Notes: generated by a model from the sequence alone, not told the origin. A DNA stretch of 5,866 nucleotides from an uncultured Oscillospiraceae bacterium (GCA_900546895.1 UREO01000197.1:1-5866); one strand, 5' to 3'. Counted from the stretch's first letter, positions 1 to 5,140 are shown. Program-made: numbers and translations.

Positions 1-1782
1 GGTTACATACAGGTTTCCGGCAGCAATCCTCATGGTGCCGTCCCCTTCAATCGTATCCGCCGTGACCATACCGTCAAACGTCAGGACGGTATCGGAATCC
101 AGGGAAATGGTGTCAACCGTAACGGAGCCGCTGACGGTTGCGCTTGTGTCTTCGTTCTGGGTATAGAGCATTCCACGTTTCGCATTGGAGAGAGCGGGGA
201 TTTTTCCGGTGAAGGCCTCTCTGTCGTCGCCGACATACACCGTTGTCTCGCGAAAATCGAGGTCGATGGCATTCACGTTGGTGTTGTCCCCGGACAATGT
301 GACGGAACCGCCCGCGCCCGATTTGACGCCTGCGCAGGTGATTTTTGATTCCTTAGAGGACATCAAGATATCCCGTGCGGTAATCTTACCCGTAACAACC
401 GGAGTATCCGAATCATTCGCGCTGACGGTAACCGTACCGTCGGCATGGATGGTTCCGGTTGTTCCCGCATTTACGGTCACATTGCTGTCCGAATCCTGGG
501 TTTCCTCCGTAACGTCGATATTTCCCACTTTACCGCCGCTTACAAGAACTGCGTCTCCGTCGGTCGTGAACGGCGTCCCGCTCGTTTTGACGTCGCCGAC
601 GGTGCCGTCCGTAACCTCAACGGTGCCGCTTTTTATATCGACGGAACCGACTTTCCCGCCGCCGATTTGGAGATCCCCGACATTGCCGGAAATTTTCTTA
701 ACATTGGTGCTCTCCCCGACACTCACGCGTGTGGTGCCCTGCGGAAATACTACTTCACTGTCTGTAACATTGCTTGTCCCGGGATTTGCGTCGCCGGTCA
801 GCATTGTTTTTCCGTCCGTTCTCTTAATGGTAAAAACCTTGCTGCCGGGCAATAAGGTCGCCGCGTCGGTTTTCTTTTCAATCTTTGTTTTCAGAGTGTA
901 AGAGTCGCCGGAGCTGTTGGACGCCTTGTAGGCGGAGCCGTCTGAAACCAGCTTCTTCACTGTGATGCTCACGTTCATGGTATTGGCATCCTGTGTGTAC
1001 AGGCTCGTTTCGGCAGACATATTTCTTCCTACGACAGCAACCGGAAACTGGGTAAATCCCGAAGTCGTATCTGCAACCGAAACATGCACATCGTTGCCCG
1101 TCATGCTGAAGCTATAGGCGTTTTTATCCGTAATACCGTCGGTTGCCGTGGTTAAGTCAGCAGCCTCATAAACAGCCAGCGCGGAATCGGAGCTTGGTTT
1201 CGCTTTATAAATACCTAAAGTTTTTGTATGGTTGGCGGTCTGAGCAAAGGTTTCAAAATCAGAGAAACCGGTGCCGGGCTCTTTGGCTGCGAAACCTGAG
1301 TCGTATTCGCCAAAGACGATCTGGTCCTTATCATAGACGTATACGGTAAGGTTGCTTCTTGCTTTCACTGTGTAATCATTTCCGTCTTCGTCGGTATAGC
1401 GGCCCTCATAAAGAACGGAAATCACTTCTTTACCGGAATCCGAGCTGCTCTTCAGCTTAAGAGTCGCCTCGTCGGTGGAACTGTCCACCTTTAACGAAAC
1501 AAGTTTGTCGCCGGAAACATGGGCGATGGCGCTGATCTTCTCGTCGCTGACCGACTGATGGTCCGCGGTTTCAAAGCGGAAATCGCTGTCCAGCAGAAAA
1601 TCCGTAAGGTCTGCGGTATTTTCCGTACCGTCGTTGACAAGATAAATTGCGTCTTGATTGGTACCGCTGATTACGCCGGTCAATGACTTTGCAGCCGCCG
1701 TGGCAGCGACGGTCGCAAAGCTGCTGATAACCAGCGCAGATGAAAGCACGAGAGAAAGAACCTTAGCTGTAAATTTTTTCAT
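1..1782 (-). CDS. Large secreted repetitive protein, probable beta-solenoid surface protein (partial, C-terminus beyond window)
   Basis: The frame is open for 594 codons from the ATG at 1780-1782 to the left edge with no stop, so the C-terminus lies outside the window. AGGAGGA lies 8 nt before the ATG and fixes the start. Residues 1-31 form a Sec signal peptide: MKK, a hydrophobic core (about 8-27), and Ala-rich cleavage options around A29-A31. There is no lipobox. Residues 35-330 are Ser/Thr/Asp-rich with few cysteines. Residues about 355-470 carry short Gly/Val units such as GNVGDLQI, GGKVGSVDI, GTVGDV and GGKVGNIDV, alternating with TVTV-type strands; this is the pattern of stacked beta-solenoid rungs. 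The only cysteine seen is C483. I recognise no catalytic motif or named domain, and any S-layer or sortase anchor would be in the missing part. It follows a sigma/anti-sigma pair on the same strand, so it may belong to that regulon (inference). Adhesin, S-layer-like protein or polysaccharide-binding protein are all possible. Confidence 0.85.
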   Translation of the reverse strand, partial: MKKFTAKVLSLVLSSALVISSFATVAATAAAKSLTGVISGTNQDAIYLVNDGTENTADLTDFLLDSDFRFETADHQSVSDEKISAIAHVSGDKLVSLKVDSSTDEATLKLKSSSDSGKEVISVLYEGRYTDEDGNDYTVKARSNLTVYVYDKDQIVFGEYDSGFAAKEPGTGFSDFETFAQTANHTKTLGIYKAKPSSDSALAVYEAADLTTATDGITDKNAYSFSMTGNDVHVSVADTTSGFTQFPVAVVGRNMSAETSLYTQDANTMNVSITVKKLVSDGSAYKASNSSGDSYTLKTKIEKKTDAATLLPGSKVFTIKRTDGKTMLTGDANPGTSNVTDSEVVFPQGTTRVSVGESTNVKKISGNVGDLQIGGGKVGSVDIKSGTVEVTDGTVGDVKTSGTPFTTDGDAVLVSGGKVGNIDVTEETQDSDSNVTVNAGTTGTIHADGTVTVSANDSDTPVVTGKITARDILMSSKESKITCAGVKSGAGGSVTLSGDNTNVNAIDLDFRETTVYVGDDREAFTGKIPALSNAKRGMLYTQNEDTSATVSGSVTVDTISLDSDTVLTFDGMVTADTIEGDGTMRIAAGNLYVT

Positions 1783-1852
1783 TCTGCGAATCCTCCTGAT
1801 CGAGTAATGTTTTTGCGAATTCAGTGGTGAAAGTGCGGTGGTGATTTTTCGA

Positions 1853-1870
1853 CAGCAGGTTTTCCTGCTG
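1853..1870 (-). other. Stem-loop between anti-sigma gene and secreted-protein gene
   Basis: A perfect 7-bp inverted repeat (CAGCAGG, 4-nt loop, CCTGCTG) sits 46 nt past the anti-sigma stop and about 70 nt before the secreted-protein start. No T-run follows it on either strand, so it is not a standard intrinsic terminator. It could be an RNA processing or stability element in a sigma/anti-sigma/secreted-protein transcript, or part of the leader of the secreted-protein gene. I see no convincing sigma-A or ECF promoter in 1783-1915. Confidence 0.4.
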
Positions 1871-1915
1871 CATCCGTATTGCATGTGTCAGCCGATTCGC
1901 CGTATGGAAGCCTTT

Positions 1916-2965
1916 TTATCGTTTCTGCTGACTTGAAGGGGAGGAAGAGGAACGGCGGCTGACTTTTGAGCCGTTTGAGCTGCCGGAGTGACTTTGTGCC
2001 AGAGAGGACGTTTCCCCCTTTCGGCTGGAAGCGGTGTCTTCTTTTTCCGGGTCGTCGGATGAATCGGAACCGTTGTCTTTTCCGGCTTCACCCGAGGAAG
2101 CCAGCGAACTCTGATTAGCCTGTTGATTGCCGTCATCGGCTGTGCCGGATGAATTCGGTGTATCTTCGCCGTCCGTTTCACCGGGAGCGCTGCTGTTATC
2201 CGTCGGAACAGAGTTGTCATTTGTATCGTTCCCGTCTGTATCCGCAGAATTTTTCAGTTCGTCGATCTTTTTCATGATATCCGTCACTTTAGCATTTTTG
2301 TATTCGCTGACAGTAACGGAAGGATCGAGCGCCTGCAGCTTTTGTATCAAGCTCAGCTTGCCCGGAGTAATGGCCAGTTTTTTGGCTTCATCCCGCTTTT
2401 CCAGGGGAATGTGGTCCTTACTGATTGTTGCGGTCTTCCCTTCTGACTTTATTGCCGTTTCTGCGCCCTGTGCCGCGGCATTTTCCAGTTCGATCGCGTC
2501 CGAGGTATCGTCGGTTTCAGAGGTCACGGAAATGACCGTTGAGCCGTCCTGTGCGACAAAGCCTTTCTGCGCGGCCGATCTAACCAAACTATGGACAGCG
2601 CTTTTGACATCCGCGTCCATAATGTTCTGCCCGTTCATAATCACTGTGCCTTCGCTGTTATAAGCGGTCGCGGACACAATTCTTCCGAATCCATTGACGC
2701 CCAACTCAACGCTGGGGTTAATGTCAAGGCTTAAATAGGAATCGGGTGTTTTATAGTAGGAAACCGCGGCAACAGACATTGCACACACAAAAACGACGGT
2801 ACAGGCCGTTATAAGGGCTCTTTGCCTTATAGATCGTCTGTGCCTGTTGTGCGCCGCAACGGGCGTCGTGCTTAAACTGGCGATGAGGGAATCCCTTGTT
2901 TTCCTTTTCAGATCTTCCTTGGCACGGATATGGTTCATAGCGGCCCTAAAAATAGTTTCCATCAT
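1916..2965 (-). CDS. RsgI-like membrane anti-sigma factor
   Basis: This 349-residue protein most likely holds its partner sigma factor at the membrane and releases it on an external signal. A basic cytoplasmic segment (about 1-49) is followed by one membrane helix (about 50-70), then an extracellular RsgI-type region beginning YLSLDINPSVELG (N83-P84) and running to about residue 205. In the RsgI family the Asn-Pro bond of this motif is the reported autoproteolysis site. Residues about 240-349 are a low-complexity tail, first Ser/Asp/Gly/Asn-rich and acidic, then basic with Ser/Arg/Lys. No carbohydrate-binding or glycosidase module is visible, unlike many clostridial RsgI proteins. The N-terminus does not look like the usual RsgI N-terminal domain; its partner is an ECF-type factor rather than a recognisable SigI. 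GAGAGG lies 5 nt before the ATG at 2965 and 8 nt before the one at 2962; a TTG at 2968 is also in frame. The gene overlaps the sigma gene's 3' end by about 20 bp, indicating translational coupling. Confidence 0.85.
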   Translation of the reverse strand: MMETIFRAAMNHIRAKEDLKRKTRDSLIASLSTTPVAAHNRHRRSIRQRALITACTVVFVCAMSVAAVSYYKTPDSYLSLDINPSVELGVNGFGRIVSATAYNSEGTVIMNGQNIMDADVKSAVHSLVRSAAQKGFVAQDGSTVISVTSETDDTSDAIELENAAAQGAETAIKSEGKTATISKDHIPLEKRDEAKKLAITPGKLSLIQKLQALDPSVTVSEYKNAKVTDIMKKIDELKNSADTDGNDTNDNSVPTDNSSAPGETDGEDTPNSSGTADDGNQQANQSSLASSGEAGKDNGSDSSDDPEKEDTASSRKGETSSLAQSHSGSSNGSKVSRRSSSSPSSQQKR

Positions 2966-3446
2966 CAAAACCTCTCAATTTGTTCTTTAAAATTGCTTTC
3001 GCTCTTCGCAGATGTGTGTGAATTGTATTTTGATTTCTTCCAAGAATCACTGCAATTTCAGGAACAGAATAGTCCTCGAAATAGAAGAGATAAATTGCAT
3101 TCCTGTACTTCTGTGGAAGCGACAGCACTTCACGCAGCACACCCTCTTCGGATTTATCCTCTATGGGAATTTCTAAGTCGTCGATGGAACAAGTATTTTT
3201 ACGGAAAAAGCTTTTGTGGAAATCCTTGCATTCATTGATGGTAACTCTGCAGAGCCATGCCTTTTCATGCGCGCCATTTTCAAACGGTTTTTTATTTTGC
3301 AGCAGCTTTAAAAAGACATTCTGAAAGATGTCCTCCACATCCGCCTCGTTTTTCAGATACATAAAGCAAATTCTTCGAACCATATCGGAATATTTATCGA
3401 GAGCTTCTGTTACAACATCGTTGGTACCGGACGATGTTTTTTCCAT
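2946..3446 (-). CDS. ECF-type sigma-70 family RNA polymerase sigma factor
   Basis: This 166-residue protein has the normal length and layout of a two-domain ECF sigma factor. Region 2 spans about residues 15-83 and includes DVEDIFQNVFLKLLQ (36-50), the core-binding helix pattern, and KAWLCRVTINECKDF (62-76), which matches regions 2.3/2.4. After an acidic linker, region 4 (about 102-158) holds LPQKYRNAIYLFYFEDYS and the helix-turn-helix around VPEIAVILGRNQNTIHTHLRRAK. GGGAGG lies 7 nt before the ATG at 3444-3446. A GTG 18 nt further upstream is in frame, but using it would place the ribosome binding site inside the coding sequence, so I reject it. The 3' end overlaps the anti-sigma gene by about 20 bp. 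A possible ECF-style promoter lies just upstream, suggesting autoregulation. The signal and regulon are unknown. Confidence 0.93.
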   Translation of the reverse strand: MEKTSSGTNDVVTEALDKYSDMVRRICFMYLKNEADVEDIFQNVFLKLLQNKKPFENGAHEKAWLCRVTINECKDFHKSFFRKNTCSIDDLEIPIEDKSEEGVLREVLSLPQKYRNAIYLFYFEDYSVPEIAVILGRNQNTIHTHLRRAKAILKNKLRGFDDGNYF

Positions 3447-3469
3447 CCTTTTTCCTCCCTTCACCCATA

Positions 3470-3498
3470 AATACGATTGACGACGGCAAATACTTTCA
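3470..3498 (-). promoter_or_regulatory. Candidate ECF-type autoregulatory promoter of the sigma operon
   Basis: Read on the minus strand, TGAAAG (3493-3498) and CGTATT (3470-3475) are separated by 17 nt. This resembles the TGAAAC / CGT-type architecture of Bacillus ECF promoters such as those of SigW, SigX and SigV. It would give a short leader ending in the GGGAGG site of the sigma gene. One candidate site is weak statistical evidence, so autoregulation is inferred. Confidence 0.4.
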
Positions 3499-3685
3499 AA
3501 ATTCGGTAAAGTTTATGCGGTTTGCGTTCCAGTATATAGCACCCAAACAGACCAGACCTCTATTGGGGACAGCCTGCTCTATTAAAAAAGAGAAGAAATG
3601 TTCAGCAACACATCTTCCCCAATTGGTATTTAAAATCTCCGGAGCCCCGTGAAAGACCGATTTCAATGTGCAAAGACAGCTCCTG

Positions 3686-3720
3686 CACTTGCGCAACACC
3701 GGCAAGCGAAGTGTTTTTTT
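3686..3720 (+). terminator. Plus-strand intrinsic-terminator-like hairpin with no obvious upstream gene
   Basis: CACTT plus CGC (3686-3694, one bulged G) pairs with GCGAAGTG (3706-3713), and seven T residues follow directly at 3714-3720. An alternative register pairs CTTGC with GCAAG. The T-run follows the hairpin only on the plus strand, so it would stop plus-strand transcription. No plus-strand gene precedes it, so it may end a small RNA starting somewhere after about 3500, or limit antisense transcription into the intergenic region. Confidence 0.5.
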
Positions 3721-3727
3721 CAATACC

Positions 3728-3757
3728 ATTCTACCGTCAATTTCGACCCGGGGTCAA
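3728..3757 (-). promoter_or_regulatory. Candidate sigma-A promoter reading toward the sigma operon
   Basis: On the minus strand, TTGACC (3752-3757) and TAGAAT (3728-3733) lie 18 nt apart. Each hexamer differs from the consensus at one position. It would produce a leader of about 275 nt before the sigma gene, read antisense to the plus-strand terminator-like hairpin. It could provide basal transcription alongside the ECF-type promoter. Confidence 0.35.
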
Positions 3758-3806
3758 CTCCAATATTTACCACCCTGCAAACTGTCTCTTTTTGCAATGC
3801 CCTTTT

Positions 3807-3859
3807 GTTTGCGAGACAAGACACGTTTCGCCCCCGTCTTCGGCGGGAGTTACGCAAAC
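3807..3859. repeat. Nested inverted repeat in the intergenic region
   Basis: GTTTGCG (3807-3813) is perfectly complementary to CGCAAAC (3853-3859). Inside them a second GC-rich hairpin pairs CCCG (3833-3836) with CGGG (3844-3847), extendable by two pairs over a small loop. The result would be a nested structure of about 53 nt on either strand. No T-run follows on either side and I recognise no known riboswitch in it. Confidence 0.35.
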
Positions 3860-3944
3860 TTGCTGCAGAATCAACAGGAAATCCCGTGGCAGTTCAGCGG
3901 TGTTTACGCCCTGCATGATTGGGATACGCTGATTCAAAAGCCCA

Positions 3945-3973
3945 ATACAACAAAAGCACCTCCGGAGAGGTGC
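3945..3973 (-). terminator. Rho-independent terminator of the DtxR/MntR-family gene
   Basis: GCACCTC (3956-3962) and GAGGTGC (3967-3973) form a perfect 7-bp GC-rich stem with a 4-nt loop. On the minus strand it is followed by TTTTGTTGT. It lies about 30 nt past the regulator's stop codon and should separate that transcript from the sigma operon downstream. Confidence 0.8.
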
Positions 3974-4004
3974 CCGTACGATATGATGATGGCCGTTGAC
4001 TGAT

Positions 4005-4490
4005 TCACAAAGCGACTGTTTTTTTCTTGATTTTTTCAAACTGATCGGCCGCCTGAGGATCCGACTTAAAATAATTAATCAAAGATCGCAGATTTTCAAC
4101 AGTGGACGAGCTTAGCGAATGCTCGATCAGTTCCGTCTCTTCCAAAGCATTGGGGCTTCCGATCAGCTGCAGAAATTCCTCAATAATCATATGCCGGTTT
4201 AACAGAGCCGCGCCGGTTTTTTCCCCCGTTTCCGTCAGCTGAATAATTTCATATCGGTCATATCGGATATACCCCATGTCAGCCAGTTTAAAAATCATTT
4301 TGGAAGCGGACGACGGTTTTACGTGAAGCAGCTCTGAGACCTTCCCGACCCTTGAGTATCCGCCGCTGCTGCATGCGCGGTAGATCATTTCCAAATAATC
4401 CTCCATGGAGGAGGTCAGCATCCCTTCCCGCTGGTTGAGTATCTGATATCCGCGCGCAGTCCGAAATTCCCGATTCTCCGATTTTTTCAT
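4005..4490 (-). CDS. DtxR/MntR-family metal-dependent transcriptional regulator
   Basis: This 161-residue dimeric winged-helix repressor probably senses divalent metal. Residues 24-85 match the DNA-binding domain: MLTSSMEDYLEMIY, then the helix-turn-helix around VSELLHVKPSSASKMIFKL, then the wing ending IIQLTETG. Residues 95-160 match the metal-binding/dimerisation domain, ending in the FEKIKKKT pattern also seen in MntR. There is no SH3-like third domain, so it is MntR-sized. By alignment from memory, the MntR ligands D8, E11, H77, E99, E102 and H103 correspond to D31, E34, H100, E120, E123 and H124, all present. About 22 residues precede the usual MntR start. I chose the ATG at 4488-4490, which has GGAAGGG 7 nt upstream; starting at M24 would give the usual length. 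It is divergent from feoA/feoB, so control of iron uptake is the contextual inference, although the ligand set looks manganese-type. Confidence 0.92.
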   Translation of the reverse strand: MKKSENREFRTARGYQILNQREGMLTSSMEDYLEMIYRACSSGGYSRVGKVSELLHVKPSSASKMIFKLADMGYIRYDRYEIIQLTETGEKTGAALLNRHMIIEEFLQLIGSPNALEETELIEHSLSSSTVENLRSLINYFKSDPQAADQFEKIKKKTVAL

Positions 4491-4544
4491 AAGGGCACCC
4501 TTCCTTTTTTCATTGAAAGCTGGACCTTGTTGGTAAATGTACAT

Positions 4545-4579
4545 GCAGGCTCAGCCTGCCGTATTCCGGACACTTCCGG
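4545..4579 (-). promoter_or_regulatory. Two adjacent small hairpins in the leader of the metalloregulator gene
   Basis: GCAGGC (4545-4550), a 3-nt loop and GCCTGC (4554-4559) form a perfect 6-bp stem. A few bases on, CCGGA (4566-4570) and TCCGG (4575-4579) form a 5-bp stem. Both lie 55-90 nt upstream of the regulator's start. Neither has a T-run, so they are not terminators. They could be leader structure or protein-binding palindromes. Confidence 0.3.
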
Positions 4580-4658
4580 CGGGGTTTGACCAAAGAAGAC
4601 AGGACTTTGGATTTCACAAGCAAGGCCTACGATAATATATTCAAAATTGCTCCTGCAT

Positions 4659-4674
4659 AAGAACCATATTTTAG
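4659..4674. repeat. Direct repeat copy 1, candidate operator of the feo/regulator intergenic region
   Basis: AAGAACCATATTTTAG is repeated at 4743-4758 with a single mismatch (15 of 16 identical), in the same orientation and 84 bp away, about eight helical turns. It lies between the divergent regulator and feoA genes, where an operator is expected. I do not recognise it as a known DtxR or MntR box. Confidence 0.45.
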
Positions 4675-4686
4675 AGGAAGGAAAAA

Positions 4687-4720
4687 TTATTCGGCAGGGC
4701 TAATTATTATTTCCGAATAA
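4687..4720. repeat. 8-bp inverted repeat between the direct repeats
   Basis: TTATTCGG (4687-4694) and CCGAATAA (4713-4720) are perfect inverted repeats separated by an AT-rich 18-nt spacer. The half-sites are 26 bp apart centre to centre, which suits paired binding of dimers on DNA better than a tight RNA hairpin. The spacer contains GGCTAAT (4698-4704), the complement of ATTAGCC at 4754-4760. Confidence 0.45.
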
Positions 4721-4742
4721 AATTTTGTAGCACTTTCAGTGA

Positions 4743-4758
4743 AAGAACCATATATTAG
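4743..4758. repeat. Direct repeat copy 2, next to the candidate feoA promoter
   Basis: AAGAACCATATATTAG is the second copy of the 16-bp repeat at 4659-4674. It ends in ATTAG, continuing as ATTAGCCTAG, which weakly resembles the TTAG/CCTAA half-sites of DtxR/IdeR operators. It covers the -35 position of the candidate feoA promoter, where a bound repressor would block polymerase. Confidence 0.45.
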
Positions 4759-4778
4759 CCTAGTGCAAGAAATATAAG
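4749..4778 (+). promoter_or_regulatory. Weak candidate feoA promoter
   Basis: TATAAG (4773-4778) matches five of six bases of a sigma-A -10 box. The corresponding -35 position (about 4749-4755) is a poor match and is covered by direct repeat copy 2. Transcription would begin near 4785, leaving a leader of about 48 nt. Another possible -10 is TATATT at 4751-4756. The assignment is tentative. Confidence 0.25.
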
Positions 4779-4832
4779 AGTCTCTATCAATCCGTCACAC
4801 GGTTTAAAAATAGTTTTCGGGAGGTCATTGTT

Positions 4833-5069
4833 ATGAGTGAGAAAGGAATACCGCTGAATGAACTGCCCCTGGGGGTCAGAGGCAGCGTGACGTCTCTAAA
4901 TGCCAACGGCACGGTCCGCAGAAGGATGCTGGATCTGGGTGTGATCGGCGGAACGGAAATCGAGCCGCTTTACCAGAGCCCGTCCGGAAATCCGACTGCT
5001 TACCGGATTCGCGGAGCGGTCATTGCGCTGCGGTCCGATGTTTCCGACAAGATTCTGGTTACTGCGTAA
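4833..5069 (+). CDS. feoA: FeoA, small cytoplasmic SH3-like protein of ferrous iron transport
   Basis: FeoA is a small SH3-fold protein needed for, or modulating, Fe2+ uptake through FeoB. This 78-residue product has the normal FeoA length. Its opening IPLNELPLGVRGSV is the first strand pattern, RRRMLDLGVIGGTEIEPLY (29-47) is the family's most conserved block, and AYRIRGAVIALRSDVSDKI (56-74) ends the domain. GGGAGG lies 8 nt before the ATG, supporting this start. It is the first gene of a feoA-feoB unit divergent from a metalloregulator, which fits metal-repressed expression. A structured 113-bp gap separates it from feoB. Confidence 0.95.
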   Translation: MSEKGIPLNELPLGVRGSVTSLNANGTVRRRMLDLGVIGGTEIEPLYQSPSGNPTAYRIRGAVIALRSDVSDKILVTA

Positions 5070-5079
5070 GATAGAACCG

Positions 5080-5140
5080 GTGGGATCGAAAGAAGGCATA
5101 TCTCCTGTTGATATGCGCTCTCTGGTCCCACTTTGTTTCT
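5080..5140 (+). promoter_or_regulatory. Nested stem-loop with T-rich tail between feoA and feoB
   Basis: An outer stem GTGGGA (5080-5085) / TCCCAC (5126-5131) encloses an inner perfect stem GCATATC (5096-5102) / GATATGC (5110-5116) with a 7-nt loop. TTTGTTTCT follows immediately at 5132-5140. It starts about 10 nt after the feoA stop. The tail is interrupted by G and C, so a leaky terminator, attenuator or RNA processing site adjusting the feoA:feoB ratio is more likely than full termination. feoB has its own ribosome binding site. Confidence 0.5.

Larger units (their letters stand above)
3447..4004. other. 558-bp intergenic region with no supported gene
   Basis: This stretch separates two minus-strand genes. 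The short open frames in it (up to about 110 codons, on both strands and mutually overlapping) lack a convincing ribosome binding site and a recognisable domain. What it does hold is a candidate ECF promoter, a plus-strand terminator-like hairpin, a candidate sigma-A promoter reading toward the sigma gene, a nested inverted repeat at 3807-3859, and the terminator of the metalloregulator gene. ATTGGGGA (near 3563) and TCCCCAAT (near 3616) are also complementary and could close a branched RNA structure enclosing smaller hairpins. Confidence 0.6.

Noticed and set aside
185..901. 238-codon plus-strand open frame, and a 136-codon one at 445-855
   Set aside because: Both lie antisense to the signal-peptide-bearing secreted-protein gene. 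They arise because its repetitive Val/Thr/Asp/Gly codons leave few stops on the other strand; there is no ribosome binding site or domain.
1853..1870. Intrinsic terminator after the anti-sigma gene
   Set aside because: The stem is good but no T-run follows it on either strand.
1888..2220. 110-codon minus-strand frame within the anti-sigma gene tail
   Set aside because: It is an alternative frame of the low-complexity Ser/Asp tail, with basic low-complexity translation and no supporting start signal.
2127..2663. 178-codon plus-strand frame opposite the anti-sigma gene
   Set aside because: The translation is Ser/Phe-rich, the expected shadow of the real gene, which has the RsgI motif, membrane helix and coupling to the sigma gene.
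2966..2968. TTG start for the anti-sigma factor
   Set aside because: In-frame ATGs at 2965 and 2962 follow directly with acceptable spacing to GAGAGG.
2930..3238. 102-codon plus-strand frame opposite the sigma gene
   Set aside because: It is a shadow of a clear ECF sigma factor.
3447..3464. GTG start 18 nt upstream for the sigma factor
   Set aside because: It would put the GGGAGG ribosome binding site inside the gene; the ATG at 3446 has ideal spacing.
3540..3720. 6S RNA or another named non-coding RNA
   Set aside because: The length would fit, but the 3' end forms its own terminator-like hairpin instead of pairing with the 5' end, and I recognise no signature of a known RNA family.
3496..4039. 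Several overlapping short frames on both strands of the intergenic region (for example 3668-4003 plus, 3496-3729 minus)
   Set aside because: They overlap one another on both strands, lack good ribosome binding sites, show no domain I recognise, and some run across the regulator's terminator. A degraded gene remnant in 3800-3940 cannot be excluded but I cannot support it.
4491..4544. Upstream start extending the metalloregulator by 18 residues
   Set aside because: The extra residues match nothing in the family and would include the GGAAGGG ribosome binding site that serves the ATG at 4490.
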